From positions 1-64,000 of the forward strand of contig JADLER010000240.1 of NCBI GenBank assembly GCA_020846025.1: 64,000 nucleotides of DNA. Direction: 5' to 3'. Below, in pieces: positions 34,638 to 43,291 of this stretch. Each line of letters starts with the position of its first letter. The first letter of the stretch is position 1. Made by a program: the position numbers and the translations under genes. The notes beneath the pieces were generated by a model. The model was not told the DNA's origin. It worked only from the letters and a program-made list of their open reading frames with translations, and made no database searches. Origin of the DNA: Bacteroidia bacterium (GTDB lineage: Bacteria > Bacteroidota > Bacteroidia > B-17B0 > Aurantibacillaceae).

Positions 34638-37628
34638 CTACTCTTTAATAAGTTTAAGATTAACCACTGTTTTACCATCTTGTAAAATAGTGAGTGTATA
34701 AGCTCCTCCAGATAAATGTGAAATATCAACTGGAGTGGTTTTAGTAAATATATTTTGTTCAATTACAATAGCACCCAATACATTCATTATCTCAAGGCTT
34801 GTATTTTCTTGCACATCTTGCAATTCATATTCCAAATAAAATAATCCTTTACTAGGATTAGGATAAATCTTAAAACTACGACTCAAATTAATATTCTTTA
34901 CGTCTGTTGGCATCAAATATAATACACCATCACACACCACGCTATCGCTCATTATTCCAGCGCCATTCATCACTTTCACAGAAACATAATACAACTGATT
35001 ATTCTGCAAATTTAATCCTGTTTTTGTTGCTGATGTATTAAGACTATTATTAGTCCAAGGCGAAATATCTTGTCCGCCAGGTGTAGTTCCTATGGCATAA
35101 TAATAAGCATTAATGGCAGAGTTAGTATCTTTTGCTACTGTATAATTCAAGTCTAATTGTGTTGCAATATAAGTAGTATCTATATCGGTAGCAGTTCCAT
35201 TATTTACGATTAAAGAAGTAGTTATAGGTTTAGTCCAATCAATATTTAAAGTTTGAGAGGCGATGCTTGATAAGTTATTGGCATTATCTTTTACGATACT
35301 GGCAATTTTTCCCGCAGGTAATAAAGGCGATGGATTTTCATTTCTTAAATCATTGGTATTAGCCGCACCCACTAAAATGGTATGTGAAGCTGCTCTAGAA
35401 CGAAATACTTTAAAATCGTCAATCTTAAAATTACAGTTCCCACTTCTAAACGATACATAACTTCCAGAGGCAAAAGGCGAGGAGTCAATCCAAGATGTTA
35501 TAAATGTATCATTAATCCACAGTTGTAATTCACCTAATATTCTATCATAAGAAATTTTATAATCATAAGTTGTGCCAGCGTTTATGGCATAAGTAACTGT
35601 TTTTACAACACCTAACACATCATTTACATTTTTATACAGCTCAATAGTGCCTTGGTCTGGTCTCATCCATATTAAATAATTATTTCCTCGATTGGTTTGA
35701 GTTGGGTTATCGCAAAAAATATGAATACCTGCTCTTCTACTTGGTTGGCTACCGGTTATTGTTCCTTTAAAACAATATAAGTAGCGGTTAGATAAACTTT
35801 GTGTAACAGCTGCATATAAATTTGTATTACTGTTTGTTTCATCACTTTGTACTACAGCATTTGAAACTATACTCCATGTACCAACCGAATTTGTCCAATC
35901 GCTGTGAATGTTGGCAGTATTAAAATCATCATTAAAAAAACCTCTATTGCCATTTGCTCTCCATTCAATGCCATTAAAATAACTAGCCTGATAAAAACTT
36001 TTCTCTATTCCGCTTCCACCCGAATTATCGGCATCTGTGTATGTAGTCGTAAAATTTTGAGTTATCCATGTACTTGGTGTATTAATCTGAGTTGTTGGAT
36101 TCATATTATCTTGAATACATTGCCAAACGGCTTTATATCCTTGACGATTAGTTGCTCCATCAGATTTGAATTTTATAGTTACACTAGGTGTTGTAGAGGT
36201 TAAAGTAAAACTTGTATTGGTAGTTCCTGTAAAAACACCTAGTGTTGGAGAGGCAACAGTAGCCCCATCAAACACATATAGGGTATCGTAATTACTTTCT
36301 GTGATGGCATAACTAAAGTTTAATTTTACCTGGTTAGCGCCAGTTGGTGCAATAGTATAAACATAATTTTCGTTATCGTAATAATTACGAGATGGTCCAC
36401 CCATATCAAAAATGCTATCCGTACAAGCTGTGGTGGCACAGGTAGAAAATTTTTGTTGTATTAAATCCCATAAATCGGTATATCCATCATCATAACCTAA
36501 AGCCCAAATTCCGATACCACCAATTCCACGCTGATTTACCATATCAAACTTACGGCTATAACTATAAATATCATCTATCCAACACTGGCGCCAATTCCCA
36601 GATACTTGATATGAATAATATGGGTTAAAACAGATGGACTCCCAGTTTTTATTTGCTACAGAATAAATAGCTGGATTATTTTTCACATAACTATATGTTC
36701 TTGACGAAGTAAAACCACCAGTTGTATTAGATGGTGCAGTGCTTCCATTTGTTTCCCATTCTCTACCATACCATGGTAAACCTAATAATAATTTGTTTTT
36801 TGAAGCACCCTGCTTTAAATAGTAGGTGATTGATTTTGATAATGTGTAATTATAACTAGTTTGAAAGTTATAAAGTGGAGCCTCTGGTCCTGCTGTAGAT
36901 GAACCAGAGTAATAATAATCATAACCCATTATAATAAAATTATCTACTAAACTATTTAAAGCAGGGATATCAAAACTAGTACTCCAATCTACTGCATACA
37001 GCGCCATTGTTACTTTATAATTTGGGTTAGCAGCATGAACTTGATTACATAAATTCGTCATAAAAGTTGTAAATGGAACTTTATCGCTCGAGCCCATACC
37101 TTCAAAATCAATATTAATGCCGTTACTACCAGGACGTGAATTTAAAAGATTAATTGCATTGGTAATAAATGTTTGTTGTGCAGTTGGGTTTCCCCAAAAT
37201 GTAGAATGACTACTAAATAAAGTTGCACAAAAATGCACATTAATACTATGGCTAATAGCCGCTGTAACTGCAGCACTAGTTGCCCATGCAAAAGAACCAT
37301 TCGTGTTATTGCCAGTTGTAGGGCTTACAGAATAATCAAAATAACAGAAATCACTGAGCATATCCCAGTTATAGTTATTATATACCGAGCCTACCCAATA
37401 CGGATGCCAACCGTATACCTTTTTAGTCAAAGTACAATTACTCATACTTTTATTTGCTAAGTTGTTTTGATAGATTTGTCCAGTTTCAGCAGTATTTAAA
37501 CTATCCCATTGTGTATCCTTGGTATATTGAAATTTTTTATAATGCAAACTTTGTTCATGAACTGTAGAGGGTTGAGCTAAAAAGTTTAGGGGTAATAAAA
37601 GCGAAAATAGAATAAGTCGTTTCATCAT
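34638..37628 (-). CDS. secreted GH18-family protein with CUB-like domain and T9SS sorting domain
   Basis: A 996-residue protein with a signal peptide ending FLAQ. The GH18 barrel (about 68-385) starts KVYGWHPYWVG. The catalytic strand reads NGINIDFEGM, with Asp174 and catalytic Glu176 kept while the two earlier Asp of DGxDxDxE are Asn. Later barrel motifs are FIIMGYDYYYSG and LLLGLPWYGREWE. A CUB-like domain (about 398-505) follows, then a lectin-like sandwich and a fibronectin-like part. The end is a type A T9SS domain (KIYPNPSKGLFYLEYEL, SGGAYTLTILQ). It probably binds or cleaves chitin or peptidoglycan glycans outside the cell; activity is uncertain. Confidence 0.87.
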   Translation of the reverse strand: MMKRLILFSLLLPLNFLAQPSTVHEQSLHYKKFQYTKDTQWDSLNTAETGQIYQNNLANKSMSNCTLTKKVYGWHPYWVGSVYNNYNWDMLSDFCYFDYSVSPTTGNNTNGSFAWATSAAVTAAISHSINVHFCATLFSSHSTFWGNPTAQQTFITNAINLLNSRPGSNGINIDFEGMGSSDKVPFTTFMTNLCNQVHAANPNYKVTMALYAVDWSTSFDIPALNSLVDNFIIMGYDYYYSGSSTAGPEAPLYNFQTSYNYTLSKSITYYLKQGASKNKLLLGLPWYGREWETNGSTAPSNTTGGFTSSRTYSYVKNNPAIYSVANKNWESICFNPYYSYQVSGNWRQCWIDDIYSYSRKFDMVNQRGIGGIGIWALGYDDGYTDLWDLIQQKFSTCATTACTDSIFDMGGPSRNYYDNENYVYTIAPTGANQVKLNFSYAITESNYDTLYVFDGATVASPTLGVFTGTTNTSFTLTSTTPSVTIKFKSDGATNRQGYKAVWQCIQDNMNPTTQINTPSTWITQNFTTTYTDADNSGGSGIEKSFYQASYFNGIEWRANGNRGFFNDDFNTANIHSDWTNSVGTWSIVSNAVVQSDETNSNTNLYAAVTQSLSNRYLYCFKGTITGSQPSRRAGIHIFCDNPTQTNRGNNYLIWMRPDQGTIELYKNVNDVLGVVKTVTYAINAGTTYDYKISYDRILGELQLWINDTFITSWIDSSPFASGSYVSFRSGNCNFKIDDFKVFRSRAASHTILVGAANTNDLRNENPSPLLPAGKIASIVKDNANNLSSIASQTLNIDWTKPITTSLIVNNGTATDIDTTYIATQLDLNYTVAKDTNSAINAYYYAIGTTPGGQDISPWTNNSLNTSATKTGLNLQNNQLYYVSVKVMNGAGIMSDSVVCDGVLYLMPTDVKNINLSRSFKIYPNPSKGLFYLEYELQDVQENTSLEIMNVLGAIVIEQNIFTKTTPVDISHLSGGAYTLTILQDGKTVVNLKLIKE

Positions 37629-37665
37629 GGTGCTAAATTTAGTATCAATTGAGAAGTAAATATAG

Positions 37666-37697
37666 CAAAAAAGCCACTCTATGATTGAGTAGCTTTG
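37666..37697 (-). terminator. Rho-independent terminator of rpmH
   Basis: Minus strand stem AGCTACTC / GAGTGGCT (one G-U pair, 7-base loop) followed by six T. The wobble pair forms only in the minus-strand RNA, which fits the direction of rpmH. Confidence 0.75.
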
Positions 37698-37732
37698 TTA
37701 AAAAAGTGAGCTAAATTGCTTTAGCCGGTTAA

Positions 37733-37888
37733 TTATTTATGAGTTTTTTCGCTTGATACAGTTAATTTCTTACGACCTCTAGCTCTACGAGCCGCTAACA
37801 CTCGGCGACCGTTTGGAGAAGCCATACGCTCACGAAAACCGTGTTTATTTCTTCTTTTACGTTGCGATGGTTGAAATGTGCGTTTCAT
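37733..37888 (-). CDS. rpmH: 50S ribosomal protein L34
   Basis: A 51-residue protein: [20 protein letters not shown] at the start, then [20 protein letters not shown] and a short tail SEKTHK. This is the standard L34 sequence with the usual highly basic composition. It is part of the 50S subunit. Neither dnaA nor rnpA is adjacent, as is common in Bacteroidota. It has its own promoter 45 bases upstream and a terminator 36 bases downstream. Confidence 0.97.
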   Translation of the reverse strand: MKRTFQPSQRKRRNKHGFRERMASPNGRRVLAARRARGRKKLTVSSEKTHK

Positions 37889-37933
37889 AATATTATAATT
37901 AAAAAGTTATTTATTTCTAAAAATTTTGGAGTG

Positions 37934-37964
37934 CAAATATAGTGTATTTTTTGTTTACCACAAA
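37934..37964 (-). promoter_or_regulatory. promoter of rpmH
   Basis: Minus strand TTTG at 37964-37961, a 19-base spacer, then TATATTTG at 37941-37934. Both elements match the Bacteroidota consensus fully. Confidence 0.75.
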
Positions 37965-38024
37965 TTTTTATGATTTTTTCTCATTAAAATAGTCAATTTT
38001 CGGATTAAAAATGGCTCAAAAATG

Positions 38025-38032
38025 TACATTTG
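38025..38032 (+). promoter_or_regulatory. -7 box of the ABC transporter gene
   Basis: TACATTTG, full consensus, 28 bases before the ATG at 38061. The 11 bases AAAAATGGCTC just upstream (38007-38017) also occur at the pckA promoter. Confidence 0.6.
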
Positions 38033-38060
38033 TTTCCTATAATAATGATCTTATAATAAA

Positions 38061-39890
38061 ATGGCTAAAGGTGCGCGAGTAAAATATAAGGAAAAAGATG
38101 ATGCCCCAAAAGCAAAACTAAATGCTGAAAATCTAAAAAAATCACTTGGACTATTTAATTACTTAGGTAAACAGAAATGGATGTTTGTAGTGGGTATGTT
38201 TTTCTTATTAGGAAGTGCTGCTGTTGGTCTTTATTTTCCAATGATTTCCGGGAAACTATTTGGAGTGTTTGGTGATTCAAGCATGGCTAACGAAGAATTA
38301 ATGATAAAATTGAAAGAAACAGGCATTATCTTATTAATTGTGTTAAGTTTTCAGGGTGTATTTTCTTTTTGTAGAGTTTATTTTTTTACTCGCGTTACCG
38401 AAAATATTTTGTTTGGATTAAGAAAAGATGCTTTCTCAAAACTCATACAAATGCCCATGAGTTTTTTCTCAAAAAGTCAGGCAGCAGAATTGAGTGGACG
38501 TGTTGCTACCGATATTACCATGGTTTCGGATGCGTTTACTGTAAATATTGCCGAAGTAATTAGACAATCAATTGTAGGAATTGGAGGATTAGGTGTAATT
38601 GTATTTAGTACACCTTGGGAAATAGCTCGTTTATTCTTAATGATTATTCCTCCAATATCAATCATTACCATATTTTATGCTCGAAAAATCAGAAGTTTTT
38701 CAAAAGAAATGCAAGAAAAAATTTCAGAATCTAATATTATAGTAAATGAAGCCCTAGTGGGCATCAATAGCGTAAAATCATATACTAATGACGCGTTTGA
38801 GATTAATCGTTATGAAGATAAAATTGCTGCAGCAAAAAAATACGGCATAAAATATGGGATTTTACGAGGCGTTTTTTTCACATTTGTTATCTCTGTTTTA
38901 TTTGGTTCCATATTTTATATTTTGTATCAAATGATTCATCTTAAAATTGAAGGTAAAATCAGTTCTGAGGAGTTTGGTACCTTTATGATGTTATCATTGT
39001 TTGTAGCAACTTCATTAGGTGGATTACCCGAGCAAATTGCTTCAGTACAAAGGGCTTTAGGTGCAACTGACCGTATCTTTGAATTTATAAATGGCAATAT
39101 CGAAAGTATCAACTTACTTTATCCAACTCATCAAAATAAAAATAGAGTAAAAGGAGATATTGAACTAAAAAATATTAGTTTTACTTATCCAACACGCGAT
39201 AACTACCAAGTTTTAAAAAATGTATCGTTTTCTGCTAAAGCAGGCGAAACAATTGCACTAGTAGGAAGCAGTGGAAGTGGAAAATCTACAATTGCATCTT
39301 TAATATTACGTTTTTATGACCCCACTTCTGGCGAATACCTTATTGACGGTAAAAAATCAACAGATTATGAACTAACAGAATTAAGAGATCAAATGGCGAT
39401 TGTACCTCAAGATGTTTTATTACTTGGAGGAAGCATTCGTGAAAATATCTTATACGGACGACCAAACGCCACTGAAGAGGAAATTATAGAAGCGGCTAAA
39501 CAAGCCAATGCCTACGATTTTATTATGAGTTTCCCTGACAAATTTAATACCATTGTAGGAGACAGAGGAATCCAATTATCGGGAGGTCAACGACAACGAG
39601 TGGCCATTGCTAGAGCGGTTTTAAAAAATCCTTCTATACTTATCCTAGACGAAGCAACATCTTCATTAGATAGTGAAAGTGAACGATTAGTTCAAGAAGC
39701 CTTAGACAAATTAATGATTGGGCGTACCTCTATTGTTATTGCACATCGCTTATCTACCATTCGTAATGCCGATAAAATTGTGGTATTACAAAAAGGAGAA
39801 GTGGTAGAAATGGGAACGCATCAAATGTTAATGAATAATGATTCGGGGTTATATCACAAACTCAGCAAACTTCAATTTGAATTAAACTAG
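38061..39890 (+). CDS. ABC transporter, fused permease and ATP-binding protein (MsbA-like)
   Basis: A 609-residue half-transporter. The membrane domain (about 45-345) has six hydrophobic helices and MSFFSKSQAAELSGRVATD in the coupling region. The nucleotide-binding domain has Walker A GSSGSGKST, Q-loop IVPQDVLLLGGSIRENILYG, signature LSGGQRQRVAIARA, Walker B SILILDEATSSLD and the switch IAHRLST. It acts as a homodimer. The family includes MsbA lipid flippases and multidrug exporters; in Bacteroidota the MsbA role is plausible but unproved. An AT-rich hairpin at 39896-39926 follows. Confidence 0.92.
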   Translation: MAKGARVKYKEKDDAPKAKLNAENLKKSLGLFNYLGKQKWMFVVGMFFLLGSAAVGLYFPMISGKLFGVFGDSSMANEELMIKLKETGIILLIVLSFQGVFSFCRVYFFTRVTENILFGLRKDAFSKLIQMPMSFFSKSQAAELSGRVATDITMVSDAFTVNIAEVIRQSIVGIGGLGVIVFSTPWEIARLFLMIIPPISIITIFYARKIRSFSKEMQEKISESNIIVNEALVGINSVKSYTNDAFEINRYEDKIAAAKKYGIKYGILRGVFFTFVISVLFGSIFYILYQMIHLKIEGKISSEEFGTFMMLSLFVATSLGGLPEQIASVQRALGATDRIFEFINGNIESINLLYPTHQNKNRVKGDIELKNISFTYPTRDNYQVLKNVSFSAKAGETIALVGSSGSGKSTIASLILRFYDPTSGEYLIDGKKSTDYELTELRDQMAIVPQDVLLLGGSIRENILYGRPNATEEEIIEAAKQANAYDFIMSFPDKFNTIVGDRGIQLSGGQRQRVAIARAVLKNPSILILDEATSSLDSESERLVQEALDKLMIGRTSIVIAHRLSTIRNADKIVVLQKGEVVEMGTHQMLMNNDSGLYHKLSKLQFELN

Positions 39891-39895
39891 CCTAA

Positions 39896-39930
39896 AAAAT
39901 ACTTATAATAATTAACTAAGTATTTTCATT
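39896..39930 (+). terminator. probable weak terminator after the ABC transporter gene
   Basis: A 10-bp stem AAAATACTTA / TAAGTATTTT with an 11-base loop. The stem is AT-rich, so strength is doubtful. Confidence 0.45.
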
Positions 39931-39977
39931 TTACTAGGATTTTATTATCTTTAAAATCGTAATATTAAAATACAGTT

Positions 39978-41027
39978 ATGCAAAAAAGTATCTTAGTGTG
40001 TTTAAGTTGGCTTTGTTTAAATTCATTTGCCCAAGACACCGTAAAGGTTAAAACAGCCCTTACTCCCGATCAAGAAGCTGAAAATGCTTATAATGTTGGA
40101 TTAGAATTTATTGGTAAAAAAGATTACAATATGGCTATTGAACAATTTTCAAAAGCTATTACCCTTAAACCCAATTTTGATAAAGCATTTGCGAATAGAG
40201 GCTTTGCACGTTATGAATCAAAAAATTATGATAATGCCTTGCTGGATTACAATCAGGCTTTAACATTTAATCCATTAAATACAGATGCCTTGTTTGGCAA
40301 AGCCCAAATTTTTTATACGCAAGGCAAAAAAGATTCTTGTCGTTCTTATTTAGGTAAAGTTACTTTAGTTGATGAGAGTTATGCTAAAGCATTTTATTTA
40401 TCAGGCCAATTAAAATTTGAAGAACAAGAATACAAAGACGCTATTACTGATTATGATAAAGCCATTACCGCAAATAAAAATTATGCTTATGCCTATAATG
40501 ATAGGGCATCGGCTAAAAAAATGTTAGGCGATGAAGCTGGAGCCATTGTCGATTACGAAAAAGCCATTGCTATCGACTCTAAATTGTTTTTTGTTTACAA
40601 TAACTTAGGTTCTTGCAAACGTAATAAAGGAGACAATGCAGGCGCTATTGAAGCATACAATAAAGCCATAAGCCTTAAACCCGATTATTATATTGCTTTA
40701 AATAACAGAGGTACAGCTAGGTTAAACATGAATGATATTACTGCTGCAATATCAGATTTTGATGCAGCTTTAAAACACAAAGCTAATTATACATTAGCTA
40801 TGAACAATATGGCATCTGCTTATATAAAAAAGAAAGATTATAAGGCAGCAGCCGATTGGGCAACAAAAGCAATTCAGGTTGATTCAAAATTAGGAGCTGC
40901 TTATGTAAATAGAGGTATTGCTAAACAAATGCTAAAAGACGAGGAAGGTGCTTGTGCAGATTGGAAAAAAGCCTCAGAACTAGGTGTTAGCGAGGGCAAA
41001 CGATATAATTCTGGCTTCTGTAATTAA
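39978..41027 (+). CDS. secreted tetratricopeptide repeat protein
   Basis: A 349-residue protein with a signal peptide ending SFAQ. About nine TPR units fill the rest, each with the usual small-large alternation, for example KKDYNMAIEQFSKAITLKPN, QEYKDAITDYDKAITANKNY and GDNAGAIEAYNKAISLKPDY. TPRs form protein-binding superhelices; the partner is probably in the periplasm. It ends 23 bases before the PorE-like gene on the same strand, suggesting that the two work together in the envelope. Confidence 0.88.
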   Translation: MQKSILVCLSWLCLNSFAQDTVKVKTALTPDQEAENAYNVGLEFIGKKDYNMAIEQFSKAITLKPNFDKAFANRGFARYESKNYDNALLDYNQALTFNPLNTDALFGKAQIFYTQGKKDSCRSYLGKVTLVDESYAKAFYLSGQLKFEEQEYKDAITDYDKAITANKNYAYAYNDRASAKKMLGDEAGAIVDYEKAIAIDSKLFFVYNNLGSCKRNKGDNAGAIEAYNKAISLKPDYYIALNNRGTARLNMNDITAAISDFDAALKHKANYTLAMNNMASAYIKKKDYKAAADWATKAIQVDSKLGAAYVNRGIAKQMLKDEEGACADWKKASELGVSEGKRYNSGFCN

Positions 41028-41050
41028 TTTTTAATTTAAAAAAGATATTT

Positions 41051-43204
41051 ATGAATAAGTTTCTAAAAATAACCACCCTATTATTTAGCATTTGTACCAC
41101 AACATTTGCTCAAAATATAGAATTTGAGAAATCTAATTTTCCTGATAAAAAAGACCAATTAAAAGAAGCAAAGAAAAACTTAGAAGAAGGGAAAGAAGCT
41201 TTTGAAATAGGTAAAAAGGAATATGACTTTGTATTAGAAGGCTTTGTAGCAAAAAACAAGTATTTACCTGTTAGTCGTAAAGACTATCAAAGAGCTGGAG
41301 ATATTTATTTTAAACAAGCACAACCTTTTTTAATGAAAGCTCAAGAATTTAATTCAAATAATGCTTATTTAAATTATATGTTAGGTGTTATTAGTTTTAA
41401 CCTAGATCCTCAAGGAGATATGGCTTGTAAATATTTTGAAAAAGCAGTGGCACTTAATACGGGTAAATTACCAGATGATGTTACTTATTTGGCAGGCTGG
41501 GCTAATCAATTTCAAATGAAATGGGATGAGGCCATTAAATATTATCAAATGGCTTTAACGCAATTAAGTAAAGATGCTAAAGAAAATGCTGCTGCTATTG
41601 AGGATGTAAATAAAAAAATTGGAGAATGTAATGTAGGAAAGAAAGAAACGGCTAATCCACAACGCGTATTTGTTGATAACTTAGGAGCAAGTATCAATTC
41701 GGCCTATCCAGATTATAGTGCATTTATCTCGGCTGACGAATCAATGATGGTGTTTACATCGCGAAGAGATAACTCCACTGGTGGTAAATTAGATGAAGGT
41801 GATAAATGGCCTTTTGAGGATTTATACCAATCTTTTAAAGTAAATGGCAAATGGTCGCCTGCACAAAATTTTGGTCCTATCGTAAACTCTCCAGAACATG
41901 ATGCTACAGCTGGTTTATCAAGTGATGGAACCACAATGTTTATTTTTAAATATAAAGAAAAAGATGGTGGAGACATCTATCAAAGCAACTTAACAGGTAA
42001 TACATGGTCAAAACCAGAACACTTAAATAAGAATGTAAACTCTAAATGGCATGAATCATCAGTGAGTTTATCATTTGACGGAAGAAGAATTTATTTTATT
42101 AGTGATCGAGATGGAGGGATTGGTGCAGGTGATATTTATTATTGTGATAAAGACGCTAAAAATGATTGGGGGCCGGCTGTAAATATTGGGCCTTCATTAA
42201 ACACAAAATATGGCGAAGAAGGTGTGTTTATTCATCCTGATAGTAAAACCATCTATTTTAGTTCAAAAGGTCATGGCACCATGGGTGGTTATGATATTTT
42301 TAAATCAGTTTTTGAGAATGGTAAATGGAGTACACCAATTAATCTTGGTTATCCAATTAATGGCCCTGATGACGATGTATTTTTTGTAATTAGTGGAAAT
42401 GGTAATCATGGTTATTTTGCTTCATCAAAACAAGGTGGTTTTGGAGATAAAGATATTTATCGTATCACATTTTTAGGTCCTGAAAAACCACCAGTAGTTA
42501 TGAATGAAGATAATTTATTAGCAAGTGTAGCTGCGCCTGTTAGTGAATTTAAAGCTGAAAAAATTGCTAGTAGCGGTCCTAAAATGACGATTTTAAAAGG
42601 AACTATCTCTGATGCCAAAACTTATAAACTATTAGAAGCTTTAGTAGAATTAGTAGATAACTCTTTAAATGAAGTTATTGCAACCTTTAAATCAAATAGT
42701 ACAACCGGTAAATACTTAGTTTCATTACCTAGCGGTAAAAATTACGGTATTGCTGTTAAGAAAGATGGATACTTATTCCATTCAGAAAACTTCGATTTAA
42801 AACAGTCTGATGAGTTTCAAGAAGTAGAGATTAACATTAAATTAAAACCAATTGAAGTTGGTCAAGCTATTGTTCTTAAAAACATCTTCTTTGATTTTGA
42901 TAAATCTACTATTCGTCCAGAATCTGCTAACGAATTGGACCGTTTAATTAAATTATTAACCGAAAACCCAACTATTAAAATTGAATTAGGTAGCCACACC
43001 GATAGTAAAGGTAGCGATGAGTATAATATGAAATTATCGCAATCTCGTTCGCAATCTGTGGTAACTTATTTAATTGGTAAAGGCATTAGCACCGATAGAC
43101 TTGTAGCAAAAGGCTATGGTGAAACTACACCTATTGCATCAAACGATAATGACGAAGGAAGGCAACAAAATAGACGTACAGAATTTAAAATTTTAAGTAA
43201 ATAA
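41051..43204 (+). CDS. TPR-PD40-CarboxypepD_reg-OmpA protein, PorE-like
   Basis: A 717-residue exported protein (signal ending TFAQ). The order is a TPR region (about 30-200), WD40-like PD40 beta-propeller repeats (about 215-470; YFISDRDGGIGAGDIYY, YFSSKGHGTMGGYDIFK), a carboxypeptidase-regulatory-like domain (about 520-600; ILKGTISDAKTYKLLEAL) and a C-terminal OmpA domain (about 610-717; FFDFDKSTIRPES, SHTDSKGSDEYN). This four-domain order is that described for PorE, a T9SS component that binds peptidoglycan. Many Bacteroidota carry several such proteins, so paralogy is possible and no symbol is given. Confidence 0.87.
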   Translation: MNKFLKITTLLFSICTTTFAQNIEFEKSNFPDKKDQLKEAKKNLEEGKEAFEIGKKEYDFVLEGFVAKNKYLPVSRKDYQRAGDIYFKQAQPFLMKAQEFNSNNAYLNYMLGVISFNLDPQGDMACKYFEKAVALNTGKLPDDVTYLAGWANQFQMKWDEAIKYYQMALTQLSKDAKENAAAIEDVNKKIGECNVGKKETANPQRVFVDNLGASINSAYPDYSAFISADESMMVFTSRRDNSTGGKLDEGDKWPFEDLYQSFKVNGKWSPAQNFGPIVNSPEHDATAGLSSDGTTMFIFKYKEKDGGDIYQSNLTGNTWSKPEHLNKNVNSKWHESSVSLSFDGRRIYFISDRDGGIGAGDIYYCDKDAKNDWGPAVNIGPSLNTKYGEEGVFIHPDSKTIYFSSKGHGTMGGYDIFKSVFENGKWSTPINLGYPINGPDDDVFFVISGNGNHGYFASSKQGGFGDKDIYRITFLGPEKPPVVMNEDNLLASVAAPVSEFKAEKIASSGPKMTILKGTISDAKTYKLLEALVELVDNSLNEVIATFKSNSTTGKYLVSLPSGKNYGIAVKKDGYLFHSENFDLKQSDEFQEVEINIKLKPIEVGQAIVLKNIFFDFDKSTIRPESANELDRLIKLLTENPTIKIELGSHTDSKGSDEYNMKLSQSRSQSVVTYLIGKGISTDRLVAKGYGETTPIASNDNDEGRQQNRRTEFKILSK

Positions 43205-43291
43205 TTTAACAGAATTTTAGCCTCAGTCTATTTAATATTTTAACGCATTCTCTTTAAATTCGCAACCCATTTATATTTTATAAAAACAGCT

